Shown: piece after piece, positions 1 to 7,278 of the stretch
Position numbering within the stretch: position 1 is the first letter of the stretch
Layout of the letters: every line of letters starts with the position of its first letter
Assembly (NCBI GenBank): GCA_947504605.1
Contig: CANNJE010000011.1
Span: forward strand, 1 to 43,688
Direction of reading: 5' to 3'
Source of the DNA: Chitinophagaceae bacterium
Lineage (GTDB): Bacteria; Bacteroidota; Bacteroidia; Chitinophagales; Chitinophagaceae
DNA: 43,688 bases
Notes under the pieces: model-generated
The model's input: only the letters and a program-made list of their open reading frames with translations
Databases searched by the model: none
What the model was told of the DNA's origin: nothing
Made by a program: the position numbers and the translations under genes

Positions 1-3000
1 CCGCCTTCTTTTCCTGCAGATGCAAATTTTGCAGATGCGCCTGTTGGTGTTGATTTGGAACTTTGTCCGCCGGTGTTACTGTATACTTCTGTATCGAGTA
101 CAAGGATATTAATATTTTTACCACTGGCCAGTGCATGATCTAAACCTCCGTAACCAATATCATATGCCCATCCATCTCCACCAATCAGCCATACGCTGCG
201 GTGAACGAGTTGTTCGCAAACAGACAATAAATGTTTGGCTGAAGCATCAGGCATAACTGCCAGTTTATCTTTAAGTTCGCCTATGCGTTTGCGTTGTGAT
301 GCAATATCTGATTCCTGTAACTGCGGCGCTGTTAAAATTTCCTTAACAAATGCCTCACCTAGTTGAGGCGCAAGCTCTGTTAATAATCGCTCTGCCATTG
401 CTATCTGGTGATCAGCAGTCATACGCATTCCCAAACCAAATTCAGCATTGTCTTCAAAAAGCGAGTTCGACCAGGCCGGACCTTGTCCTTCTTTATTTTT
501 TGTCCATGGTGTCGTTGGTAAATTACCTCCATAAATTGAAGAACAGCCAGTAGCGTTGGCTACGAGTAAACGGTCGCCAAATAATTGTGATAACAGTTTT
601 AAATAAGGTGTTTCACCACAACCTGCACATGCACCAGAGAACTCAAATAATGGTTCCATAAACTGTGCTCCATGTACTGTTGAGAAATTAATTTCTGAAC
701 GGTTGTTCCATGGAAGGTCTTCGAAAAAAGTGATATGCTTTTTTGCTATTTCAATCATCGGTTCTTTTTCTACCATATTAATAGCTTTTAAAGAACGATC
801 CAGGGGATTGGTAGCAGGACAAACTTCTATACATAAATTACAGCCTGTGCAATCTTCTGCATAAACTTGTAGCGTATATTTTGTTTCAGGAAAACCTCTA
901 GAATTAATAGGTGCAGATTGAAATCCATCTGGAGCTTTCTTTAGGAAATCTTCATGATAGAATTTTGCACGGATCACACTGTGCGGACAAACATATGCAC
1001 AGTTGCCACACTGAATACAGGTGTCTGGTTCCCAAAGCGGAACTTGATCGGCTATATTTCTCTTTTCCCATTTAGTGGTTCCACTTGGGTAAGTACCGTC
1101 AATTGACATTTTGCTTACTGGTAATTCATCTCCATGACCAGCCATCATTACTGCTGTAATATCTTTTACAAAAGCAGGTGCTTCAGTGGACACTACAGAA
1201 AGCATTTCTGAAACAGAAGATGCATTTGCAGGTACAGCCACTTCATACAAATTAGCCAAAGTAGCATCCACCGCTTTAAAATTCTGTTCAACTACAGCCT
1301 TACCTTTTTTCGAATAGGTTTTTTCAATGGCATGTTTAATTTGCTCAATGGCTTCTTCTTTCGGAAGTACACCACTTAGTGCAAAAAAGCAGGTTTGCAT
1401 GATGGTATTGATTCTGCCATGCATTCCGGTATCTTTTGCAACTGTAGTTGCATCGATAATATAAAACTTAAGTTTTTTACTGATGATCTCTTTTTGAACA
1501 CTGCCTGGTAACTGAGCCCACACTTCATCTGTGGAATAAGGACTGTTTAATAAGAAAGTACCGCCCGTTTTTATAAGGTTAAGCATTTCTACTTTTTCTG
1601 TAAAGTTGAATTGGTGGCAAGCTATAAAATCAGCACGTGTTATTAAATAAGGCGCTCTGATTGGTTTTGGTCCAAAACGTAAATGGGAAACAGTTCTTGC
1701 ACCTGATTTTTTCGAATCATAAACAAAATAACCTTGTGCAAAAAGTTCTGTATTCTCGCCAATAATTTTGATACTGTTTTTATTAGCACCAACCGTACCA
1801 TCAGCTCCTAAACCAAAGAACAATGCTTGTCTCCATTCGGATTCATCCAATGAATAATTTTCGTCATAATCCAAACTGGTATGAGTAACGTCATCATTGA
1901 TACCTATAGTGAACCGGTTCTTTTTTTGCAAATCCTTTGCTTTCAGCATTTCATCATAAACAGCTTTTACCATTGCAGGTGTAAACTCTTTGGAAGAAAG
2001 ACCATAACGTCCGCCAATTACATTGGGCAGTTTTGATAATTTTCCCTGTTGCATTCCTTCAACCAGTGAAGCGATAACATCCTGATATAAAGGTTCGCCT
2101 GTAGCACCAGATTCTTTGGTACGATCTAATACAGCAATTGATTCTACAGTAGATGGCAATGATTTTATAAAGTGTTCTGTAGAGAAAGGTCTGTACAATC
2201 TAACCTGCACAACACCTGTTTTTTCTCCTGCTGCATTCAGTGCTTTTACAGTTTCATCTACTGTTTCTCCACCAGAACCCATAATTACAGTTATATGTTT
2301 GGCGTCTGGAGCTCCACTGTATTGAAACAGTTCATATTTTCTGCCGGTCATTTCTTCAAATTCTCTCATGGCATCATGTACGATACCCGGAGTTTTATCA
2401 TAGAAAGTATTAACGGTTTCACGCCCTTGAAAATATACATCCGGGTTTTGTGCGGTACCCCTTATAAATGGATTGTCGGGATTTAATGCTCTTTTGCGAT
2501 GTGCAAAAACATATTCATCCGGAATCATTTTTTTAATCTGTTCGTCTGAAAGAATTTCAAGTTTATTTACTTCATGAGATGTGCGGAAGCCATCAAAAAA
2601 GTGCATAAAAGGAATTCTTGATTTTAAGGTTGCATTTTGTGCAATCAAAGCGAAGTCATGTGCTTCTTGTACACTGGAAGAACCCAGCAAAGCAAAGCCG
2701 GTTGTTCTAGCTGCCATGATATCCTGGTGATCTCCAAATATAGAAAGTCCTTGTGCTGCAAGAGAACGGGCTGCAATATGAAATACAGTAGGGGTTAATT
2801 CTCCTGCAATTTTATACATATTTGGCAGCATCAACATGAGCCCTTGCGAAGCGGTAAATGTGGTGGTAAGGGAGCCGGTTTGTAATGCACCGTGAACTGT
2901 ACCGGCAGCACCGGCCTCACTTTGCATTTCAATTACATCCGGAACACCGCCCCAGATATTTTTGGTTCCTTTGGCACTCCACTCATCGGCGAGTTCTGCC

Positions 3001-3116
3001 ATGGTGGAAGATGGTGTAATAGGGTAGATAGCACATACCTCATTAACCCTGTAGGCAACATAGGCTGCTGCTTCGTTTCCATCTATAGTAGCTACTAATT
3101 TATTTTTAGCTGACAT
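1..3116 (-). CDS. nifJ: Pyruvate:ferredoxin (flavodoxin) oxidoreductase, 3' end cut off
   Basis: Oxidatively decarboxylates pyruvate to acetyl-CoA and passes electrons to ferredoxin or flavodoxin, in the cytoplasm. About 1,038 residues are visible; the family is about 1,170-1,200, so the C-terminus lies beyond the left edge. Reading from ATG at 3116: an N-terminal pyruvate-binding domain (YPITPSSTMAE); two ferredoxin-type 4Fe-4S motifs, CIQCGNCAYVCP near residue 700 and CTGCNLCIEVCP near 753; a further cluster region with CAGCGE; and the thiamine-diphosphate signature GGDGWAYDIGYGG near 978 followed by YSNTGGQ near 1010. All hallmark residues are intact. Its start lies inside the last codons of the upstream GltD-like gene (11-bp overlap), so the two are co-transcribed and probably translationally coupled. 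The enzyme class is oxygen-sensitive, which fits low-oxygen expression. Identification is secure; the electron acceptor is inferred. Confidence 0.97.
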   Translation of the reverse strand, partial: MSAKNKLVATIDGNEAAAYVAYRVNEVCAIYPITPSSTMAELADEWSAKGTKNIWGGVPDVIEMQSEAGAAGTVHGALQTGSLTTTFTASQGLMLMLPNMYKIAGELTPTVFHIAARSLAAQGLSIFGDHQDIMAARTTGFALLGSSSVQEAHDFALIAQNATLKSRIPFMHFFDGFRTSHEVNKLEILSDEQIKKMIPDEYVFAHRKRALNPDNPFIRGTAQNPDVYFQGRETVNTFYDKTPGIVHDAMREFEEMTGRKYELFQYSGAPDAKHITVIMGSGGETVDETVKALNAAGEKTGVVQVRLYRPFSTEHFIKSLPSTVESIAVLDRTKESGATGEPLYQDVIASLVEGMQQGKLSKLPNVIGGRYGLSSKEFTPAMVKAVYDEMLKAKDLQKKNRFTIGINDDVTHTSLDYDENYSLDESEWRQALFFGLGADGTVGANKNSIKIIGENTELFAQGYFVYDSKKSGARTVSHLRFGPKPIRAPYLITRADFIACHQFNFTEKVEMLNLIKTGGTFLLNSPYSTDEVWAQLPGSVQKEIISKKLKFYIIDATTVAKDTGMHGRINTIMQTCFFALSGVLPKEEAIEQIKHAIEKTYSKKGKAVVEQNFKAVDATLANLYEVAVPANASSVSEMLSVVSTEAPAFVKDITAVMMAGHGDELPVSKMSIDGTYPSGTTKWEKRNIADQVPLWEPDTCIQCGNCAYVCPHSVIRAKFYHEDFLKKAPDGFQSAPINSRGFPETKYTLQVYAEDCTGCNLCIEVCPATNPLDRSLKAINMVEKEPMIEIAKKHITFFEDLPWNNRSEINFSTVHGAQFMEPLFEFSGACAGCGETPYLKLLSQLFGDRLLVANATGCSSIYGGNLPTTPWTKNKEGQGPAWSNSLFEDNAEFGLGMRMTADHQIAMAERLLTELAPQLGEAFVKEILTAPQLQESDIASQRKRIGELKDKLAVMPDASAKHLLSVCEQLVHRSVWLIGGDGWAYDIGYGGLDHALASGKNINILVLDTEVYSNTGGQSSKSTPTGASAKFASAGKEG

Positions 3117-4749
3117 TGGTAATTTCTTTAACTGGTTCAGGAATCATTTCAATTGCATGGCATGGACATTGTTCGTAACATACAGCACAACCCGTGCATG
3201 CATCGTAGTCAAACTGGTATCGTTTGCCCGGCCCTAATTTAATAATAGCATCTTCGGGGCAAGCTCCAAAGCAACCATCACATTCAAAGCAGTTGCCACA
3301 GCTTAAACAGCGTTGTGCTTCGTAGCGTGCTTCATTTTCTGGTAATCCGGCAATTACTTCGTCAAAACTTTTTACAGCAACTTCTGGAACAAGTTTGTCC
3401 TGTTCTTTTTTGGGAGCCTGTGTTTTGTACCACATATGTAATTTCCTGTAACCTGCAGTAGGATGTTTTTCCGGACGTTGAAATGTTTCACCAAGCAAAT
3501 AAGCATCTATATATTTAGCTGCTTTTTTTCCATGTCCAATTGCTATGGTTGCACTTCTTTCGCCAGGGATAATATCGCCTCCAGCAAAAACACCATCATG
3601 GCCGGTCATTCTTTCTGCATTTAATACAGGTGTTCCGTCGTCTTTAAGAACGATATCAGCAATACTTCTTAAAAAATTAGTATCACCTTCCTGGCCGAGT
3701 GCCAGCAACAATGAATCTGTAGATAAGGTTTCAAATTCACCAGTACCTACCGATTTGTTTTTTTCTACCTTCATGATCTCGGCCGAACAAGTATTGTTTT
3801 CTATTGATTTTATACTGCGTAAAAAACGAATTTCAACACCTTCTGCAATGGCATCATCTGCTTCATAATCATAAGCAGGCATTAATTTTCTGTCGCCATT
3901 ATAGAGTATAGTTGGTTCGGCTCCCAAACGTTTAACGATTCGAGAAAGGTACATTGCCAATTTGCCGCCACCATATATCAATACTTTTTTGCCGATAGCA
4001 GGATTTTCGCCATTATGCACCTGTCTTAAAAAGTCGTAAGCGTCAAATACAGGGAATGTTTTATCTATAGTTATGGGTTCTTTTTTTCCAATATTTGCAC
4101 CAATACCAAGGAATACCGCATCAAAATTTCCGGCTTCTTTTTCAGCAAGAACATCCTCCACTTTGTGATTAAGACGGATTTTAACACCAAGTGCTTCTAC
4201 TCTTTTAATTTCTGCCTCAAGGATATTACGTGGTAAACGGTATGCAGGTACTGCAAATTCTAGTAAGCCACCAGCAGCCTTTCCTGCATCTACAACTTCT
4301 ACAGTGTGACCTAAACGGGCAAGATGCCATGCTGCAGAAAGGCCGGCTGGGCCTGCACCTACAACAAGAACTTTTTTACCCGTTGGTTTAATTTCAAATG
4401 TGGGTTGCCAGTTTTCTTCAATAGCTCTGTCGCCAATATATCTTTCTACGGCATGAATACTCACGGTAGTGTCGATATGGTTTCGGTTACAGCCTGTTTC
4501 GCAAGGACGCACACATACCCTTCCCATTATGGCCGGGAAAGGATTGTCTTGTATCATTTGCTGGAATGCTTCGAAATAATTACCCGACTGTGCAAATGAT
4601 AACCAAGCCTGGATATTTTCTCCGGCAGGGCAGGCGCTATTGCATGGGGGCATAAAATCAATATATAAAGGCCTGCGCTTTCTAAGTGGACCCGTACCTT
4701 CAGCATGACCTGTTAGATCTGCCGGCTTTGTGATGTCAATGTAGGACAT
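3106..4749 (-). CDS. GltD-like FAD/NAD(P) oxidoreductase with four Fe-S cysteine motifs
   Basis: 547-residue flavoprotein of the glutamate-synthase small-subunit family. Domains: N-terminal cysteine motifs (Cys36/Cys40 and Cys79/Cys83/Cys87) for Fe-S clusters; FAD Rossmann motif GAGPAG at 131-136; second dinucleotide motif GGGKLAM at 260-266; terminal FAD motif AGGD followed by a Gly/Ala-rich helix; then a C-terminal two-cluster ferredoxin domain (cysteines from 481 and from 518). No glutamate synthase large subunit is visible nearby; it precedes and overlaps nifJ by 11 bp. It therefore most plausibly shuttles electrons between reduced ferredoxin or NifJ and a pyridine nucleotide. Oddity: where GltD normally has GGGNTAMD and an Arg-Arg pair after LY, this protein has GGGKLAMY and LYNGD (282-286), so NADPH specificity is doubtful. 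Often annotated simply as an NAD(P)-binding protein; the exact reaction is unknown. Confidence 0.85.
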   Translation of the reverse strand: MSYIDITKPADLTGHAEGTGPLRKRRPLYIDFMPPCNSACPAGENIQAWLSFAQSGNYFEAFQQMIQDNPFPAIMGRVCVRPCETGCNRNHIDTTVSIHAVERYIGDRAIEENWQPTFEIKPTGKKVLVVGAGPAGLSAAWHLARLGHTVEVVDAGKAAGGLLEFAVPAYRLPRNILEAEIKRVEALGVKIRLNHKVEDVLAEKEAGNFDAVFLGIGANIGKKEPITIDKTFPVFDAYDFLRQVHNGENPAIGKKVLIYGGGKLAMYLSRIVKRLGAEPTILYNGDRKLMPAYDYEADDAIAEGVEIRFLRSIKSIENNTCSAEIMKVEKNKSVGTGEFETLSTDSLLLALGQEGDTNFLRSIADIVLKDDGTPVLNAERMTGHDGVFAGGDIIPGERSATIAIGHGKKAAKYIDAYLLGETFQRPEKHPTAGYRKLHMWYKTQAPKKEQDKLVPEVAVKSFDEVIAGLPENEARYEAQRCLSCGNCFECDGCFGACPEDAIIKLGPGKRYQFDYDACTGCAVCYEQCPCHAIEMIPEPVKEITNVS

Positions 4750-4835
4750 TATTATAAATTAGTTTGATGATTAATCAAGCAACTAAATTAAGTGGAAGCA
4801 GTTTTATCAGAGTTGATTTACTTCAGCATAAGGTC

Positions 4836-4847
4836 TGATATATATCA
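4836..4847. promoter_or_regulatory. FNR/CRP-like palindrome upstream of the nifJ operon
   Basis: TGATATATATCA is a perfect 12-bp palindrome that fits the inner part of the FNR/CRP half-site pattern TGAT-N4-ATCA (full FNR consensus TTGAT-N4-ATCAA; the outermost bases here are C and T). It sits about 87 bp before the ATG of the GltD-like gene at 4749. A short hairpin (GCCATA 4860-4865 pairing with TATGGC 4872-4877) lies just upstream. An oxygen-responsive regulator acting on an oxygen-sensitive enzyme is plausible, but AT-rich palindromes also arise by chance. Confidence 0.4.
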
Positions 4848-4930
4848 TATTTATTTTAGGCCATAAAGAGATATGGCATTTCTGTAGGTTTTATCATCGT
4901 TTTTTTTAAATATGAAAAAGGGGGAGAAAT

Positions 4931-4966
4931 AAAAAAAGCCAACACCGGTTAGGGTGTTGGCTTTTT
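4931..4966 (-). terminator. Intrinsic terminator after the small barrel gene
   Basis: Perfect 9-bp stem GCCAACACC (4938-4946) / GGTGTTGGC (4953-4961) with a 6-nt loop, flanked by A7 on the left and T5 on the right. Read on the minus strand it ends in a U-tract about 18-50 bp after the stop codon at 4984. The flanking tracts could let it work in both directions. Confidence 0.88.
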
Positions 4967-4983
4967 AATAATTTAAAATTGGC

Positions 4984-5514
4984 TTAAAAGTTATAACCTA
5001 CACTTACTGCTGCAAATGGTTGAATATAGCCTTTTGCAATAAGAGGAGAAAATCCAATGCGCCAGGAGAATCCACCGTCTTTAGGTTGTCTTCTGTACAT
5101 GAAAGAGGCTGTTCCAAAAACCGAGGAGGATTTGTCGTCATAAAAATCCAATAAATCTAATTTTTTACCTGTAATAGTAGCACCTGCTCCCACTTCAAAG
5201 GAATGTACAGAATTAGATTTGCCGAAAATGTAATTTATTTGAATTGGGAATGTAACTACCGATCTAAGATCGTAGGTATAATTTCCGTTGTTGTTATTAT
5301 AGATTTCGCCACTTACAAAACCCAGCCCGATTCTGCCTCCAATACCCAAATGTGATTTTGTAAACCGCCTGTCAATATTAGCAGAGAACAAAATACCAGG
5401 ACCACCCAGTTCAGCATAAAAACTAGTTTGGCCAGCAATTGTTGCTTCGGTTTTTTCTTGGGCCAAAGCCATTCCGCTGATAAATAAACATAAAATGAGT
5501 AAGACAGACTTCAT
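4984..5514 (-). CDS. Predicted outer-membrane beta-barrel protein, function unknown
   Basis: 176 residues. A signal peptide (MKSVLLILCLFISGMALAQ) is followed by alternating hydrophobic/polar stretches rich in Gly, Tyr and Phe, ending in SVGYNF; a C-terminal aromatic residue is the usual recognition mark for the BAM insertion machinery. The size suits a barrel of about eight strands. I do not recognise a specific family. It lies 86 bp downstream of glyQS on the same strand and has its own strong terminator; it may be co-transcribed with glyQS or have its own promoter, but no exact TAnnTTTG box is seen in the gap. ATG at 5514 directly begins the signal peptide, which fixes the start. Confidence 0.75.
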   Translation of the reverse strand: MKSVLLILCLFISGMALAQEKTEATIAGQTSFYAELGGPGILFSANIDRRFTKSHLGIGGRIGLGFVSGEIYNNNNGNYTYDLRSVVTFPIQINYIFGKSNSVHSFEVGAGATITGKKLDLLDFYDDKSSSVFGTASFMYRRQPKDGGFSWRIGFSPLIAKGYIQPFAAVSVGYNF

Positions 5515-5600
5515 AAGTTAAGTAGTTTTTAATTTGAAAAAGGCTTAAAAAAACAAAAGAGCAGTTTACTATACTGTTTGCTGCATCATCTAGTGTTAAA

Positions 5601-7049
5601 TTATCCAATAAGTTTGGATACCAGATTTTTTACCTCAGTCAAAGCAATTCTTTCTTGTCTCATATCGTCTCTGTATCTTATGGTTACTGTATTGTCTTCT
5701 TTTGTTTGATGATCAATTGTTACACAAAAAGGAGTACCAATGGCATCCATTCTGCGATAGCGTTTTCCAATAGCATCTTTTTCTTCGTAAAAACACATAA
5801 AACTTCCTTTGCAATCGTTCATCAGTTCTTTAGCAATTTCAGGTAATCCATCTTTTTTAATTAATGGAAGGATGGCCAATTTAGTGGGAGCAATTTTTGC
5901 CGGAATACGCAATACCACACGGCTATCTTCGCTACCATCTTCTTTAGTCCATTTTTCTTCGGCATAAGCAAGACTCATTACAGTTAGGAACAAACGATCC
6001 AATCCTACAGAAGTTTCCACAACAAAAGGAGTGTAGTTGCCGTAAGGTTTTCCTTCAGGATTAAGGTCATTGTCAAAATACTGTATTTTTTTCTTACTGA
6101 ATTTGGCATGCTGTGTCAAATCAAAATCTGTACGACTATGAATGCCTTCAAGTTCTTTCCAGCCAAAAGGGAATTCAAATTCGATATCCAGGGCAGCATC
6201 TGCATAATGTGCCAGTTTCACATGATCATGAAACCTTAATTTCTCTCCCGGAATACCAATACTTTGATGCCATTTTTTTCTTTCGTCTTTCCAGAAATTA
6301 TACCACTCCATTTGTGTGCCGGGGCGCACAAAAAACTGCATTTCCATTTGCTCAAATTCTCTCATTCTAAAAATAAACTGCCTAGCAACAATTTCATTTC
6401 TAAAAGCCTTACCCGTTTGTGCAATACCAAAAGGTATTTTCATACGGCCGGTTTTTTGCACATTCAGAAAGTTAACAAAGATGCCCTGAGCTGTTTCAGG
6501 GCGAAGATAGATTGTGTCACTTTCTTCAGCCACACTTCCTATTTGTGTGCTAAACATCAGGTTGAACTGACGTATATCAGTCCAGTTGCAGGTTTTGCTA
6601 ATGGCACATTTTATTTTATTAGATTCAATTAAGTTTTTCAGGCCGGGTAAATCATCTGCAGCAATTAATTTATCCATTTCTGCCAACAGTGCCTCGCCTG
6701 CTTCTTTATCCAGCGTTTCTGCATGCCCTTCTATTAAATGATCAACACGATAGCGTTTGTTGCTATCCCTGTTGTCTATCATAGGGTCACTGAAATTGTC
6801 TACGTGGCCACTTGCTTTCCATACAGTAGGGTGCATAAAAATAGCCGCGTCAATGCCCACAATGTTTTCATGCATTTGGGTCATGCTCTTCCACCATTCA
6901 TCCCTAAGATTTTTTTTCAATTGCGCACCCAATTGCCCATAGTCATATACAGCTGCAAGACCATCATAGATTTCGCTGCTTTGAAAGATATATCCATATT
7001 CTTTGCAATGCGATATCAGTTCGGGAAAGTTATTTGTTTCGTTTGCCAT
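5601..7049 (-). CDS. glyQS: Glycyl-tRNA synthetase, single-chain alpha2 type
   Basis: 482-residue class II aminoacyl-tRNA synthetase that charges tRNA-Gly with glycine in the cytoplasm. It is the homodimeric type found in archaea, eukaryotes and some bacteria including Bacteroidota, not the alpha2beta2 enzyme of E. coli. Visible marks: N-terminal YGFxxxS-like region (EYGYIFQSSEIYDG), motif 1 area around SGHVDNFSDPM, motif 2 FRNEI followed by FRMREFEQMEMQFFV, motif 3 with VGLDRLFL, and a C-terminal anticodon-binding domain beginning near PAKIAPTKLAILPL. The length is slightly below the family norm (about 460-510) and nothing is missing. The start is supported by a TAnnTTTG box whose last base is only 5 nt before the ATG. 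Confidence 0.96.
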   Translation of the reverse strand: MANETNNFPELISHCKEYGYIFQSSEIYDGLAAVYDYGQLGAQLKKNLRDEWWKSMTQMHENIVGIDAAIFMHPTVWKASGHVDNFSDPMIDNRDSNKRYRVDHLIEGHAETLDKEAGEALLAEMDKLIAADDLPGLKNLIESNKIKCAISKTCNWTDIRQFNLMFSTQIGSVAEESDTIYLRPETAQGIFVNFLNVQKTGRMKIPFGIAQTGKAFRNEIVARQFIFRMREFEQMEMQFFVRPGTQMEWYNFWKDERKKWHQSIGIPGEKLRFHDHVKLAHYADAALDIEFEFPFGWKELEGIHSRTDFDLTQHAKFSKKKIQYFDNDLNPEGKPYGNYTPFVVETSVGLDRLFLTVMSLAYAEEKWTKEDGSEDSRVVLRIPAKIAPTKLAILPLIKKDGLPEIAKELMNDCKGSFMCFYEEKDAIGKRYRRMDAIGTPFCVTIDHQTKEDNTVTIRYRDDMRQERIALTEVKNLVSKLIG

Positions 7050-7054
7050 GGGCG

Positions 7055-7085
7055 CAAAGATAATTGATTAGCCATTTGAAGACAA
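7055..7085 (-). promoter_or_regulatory. glyQS promoter, TTG-N20-TATCTTTG
   Basis: On the minus strand TATCTTTG (7062 to 7055) exactly matches the Bacteroidota -7 element TAnnTTTG, with TTG (7085-7083) 20 nt upstream as a -33 element. Only CGCCC separates the box from the ATG, so transcription would begin at or next to the start codon. Confidence 0.75.
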
Positions 7086-7125
7086 GGAGGGATTTTATTT
7101 TTTGACCATCATTTTTTCATTGTTG

Positions 7126-7163
7126 AGCAGTTGTTGTGTCACTCACTTGTACTGTTGCAGCAA
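7126..7163. repeat. Intergenic repeat element, copy A
   Basis: Contains GTTGTGTCACTCACTT (7133-7148), identical to positions 15997-16012. Both copies are preceded by a T-run ending in TTCAT and followed by similar CAGCA.TAT text, with a few bases inserted here. It lies between glyQS and the nrdJ terminator, outside any gene. This copy also has the small palindrome TTGCAGCAA (7155-7163). Function unknown. Confidence 0.5.
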
Positions 7164-7226
7164 TATGGAACAAATGCAATGGTTGAATATTTTATTTTAA
7201 TGCCAATACTTATTTCCTAAACACTA

Positions 7227-7257
7227 AAAAGCCACCAGTTTAAAACTGATGGCTTTT
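7227..7257 (-). terminator. Terminator of nrdJ
   Basis: GCCA and CAGT (7231-7239) pair with ACTG and TGGC (7245-7253), with one C/A mismatch, inside flanking A and T tracts. On the minus strand it lies about 20-50 bp after the nrdJ stop and ends in U residues. Confidence 0.75.
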
Positions 7258-7278
7258 AAAATATAATTTTAATTCGGC

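Noticed and set aside
2116-2486. Plus-strand open frames of 69-104 codons
   Set aside because: They lie antisense within nifJ, have no family resemblance and are codon shadows of a secure gene.
5562-5584. CAGT/ACTG and GCAG/CTGC symmetry after glyQS
   Set aside because: Arms of only four bases and no T-run; too weak to call a terminator.
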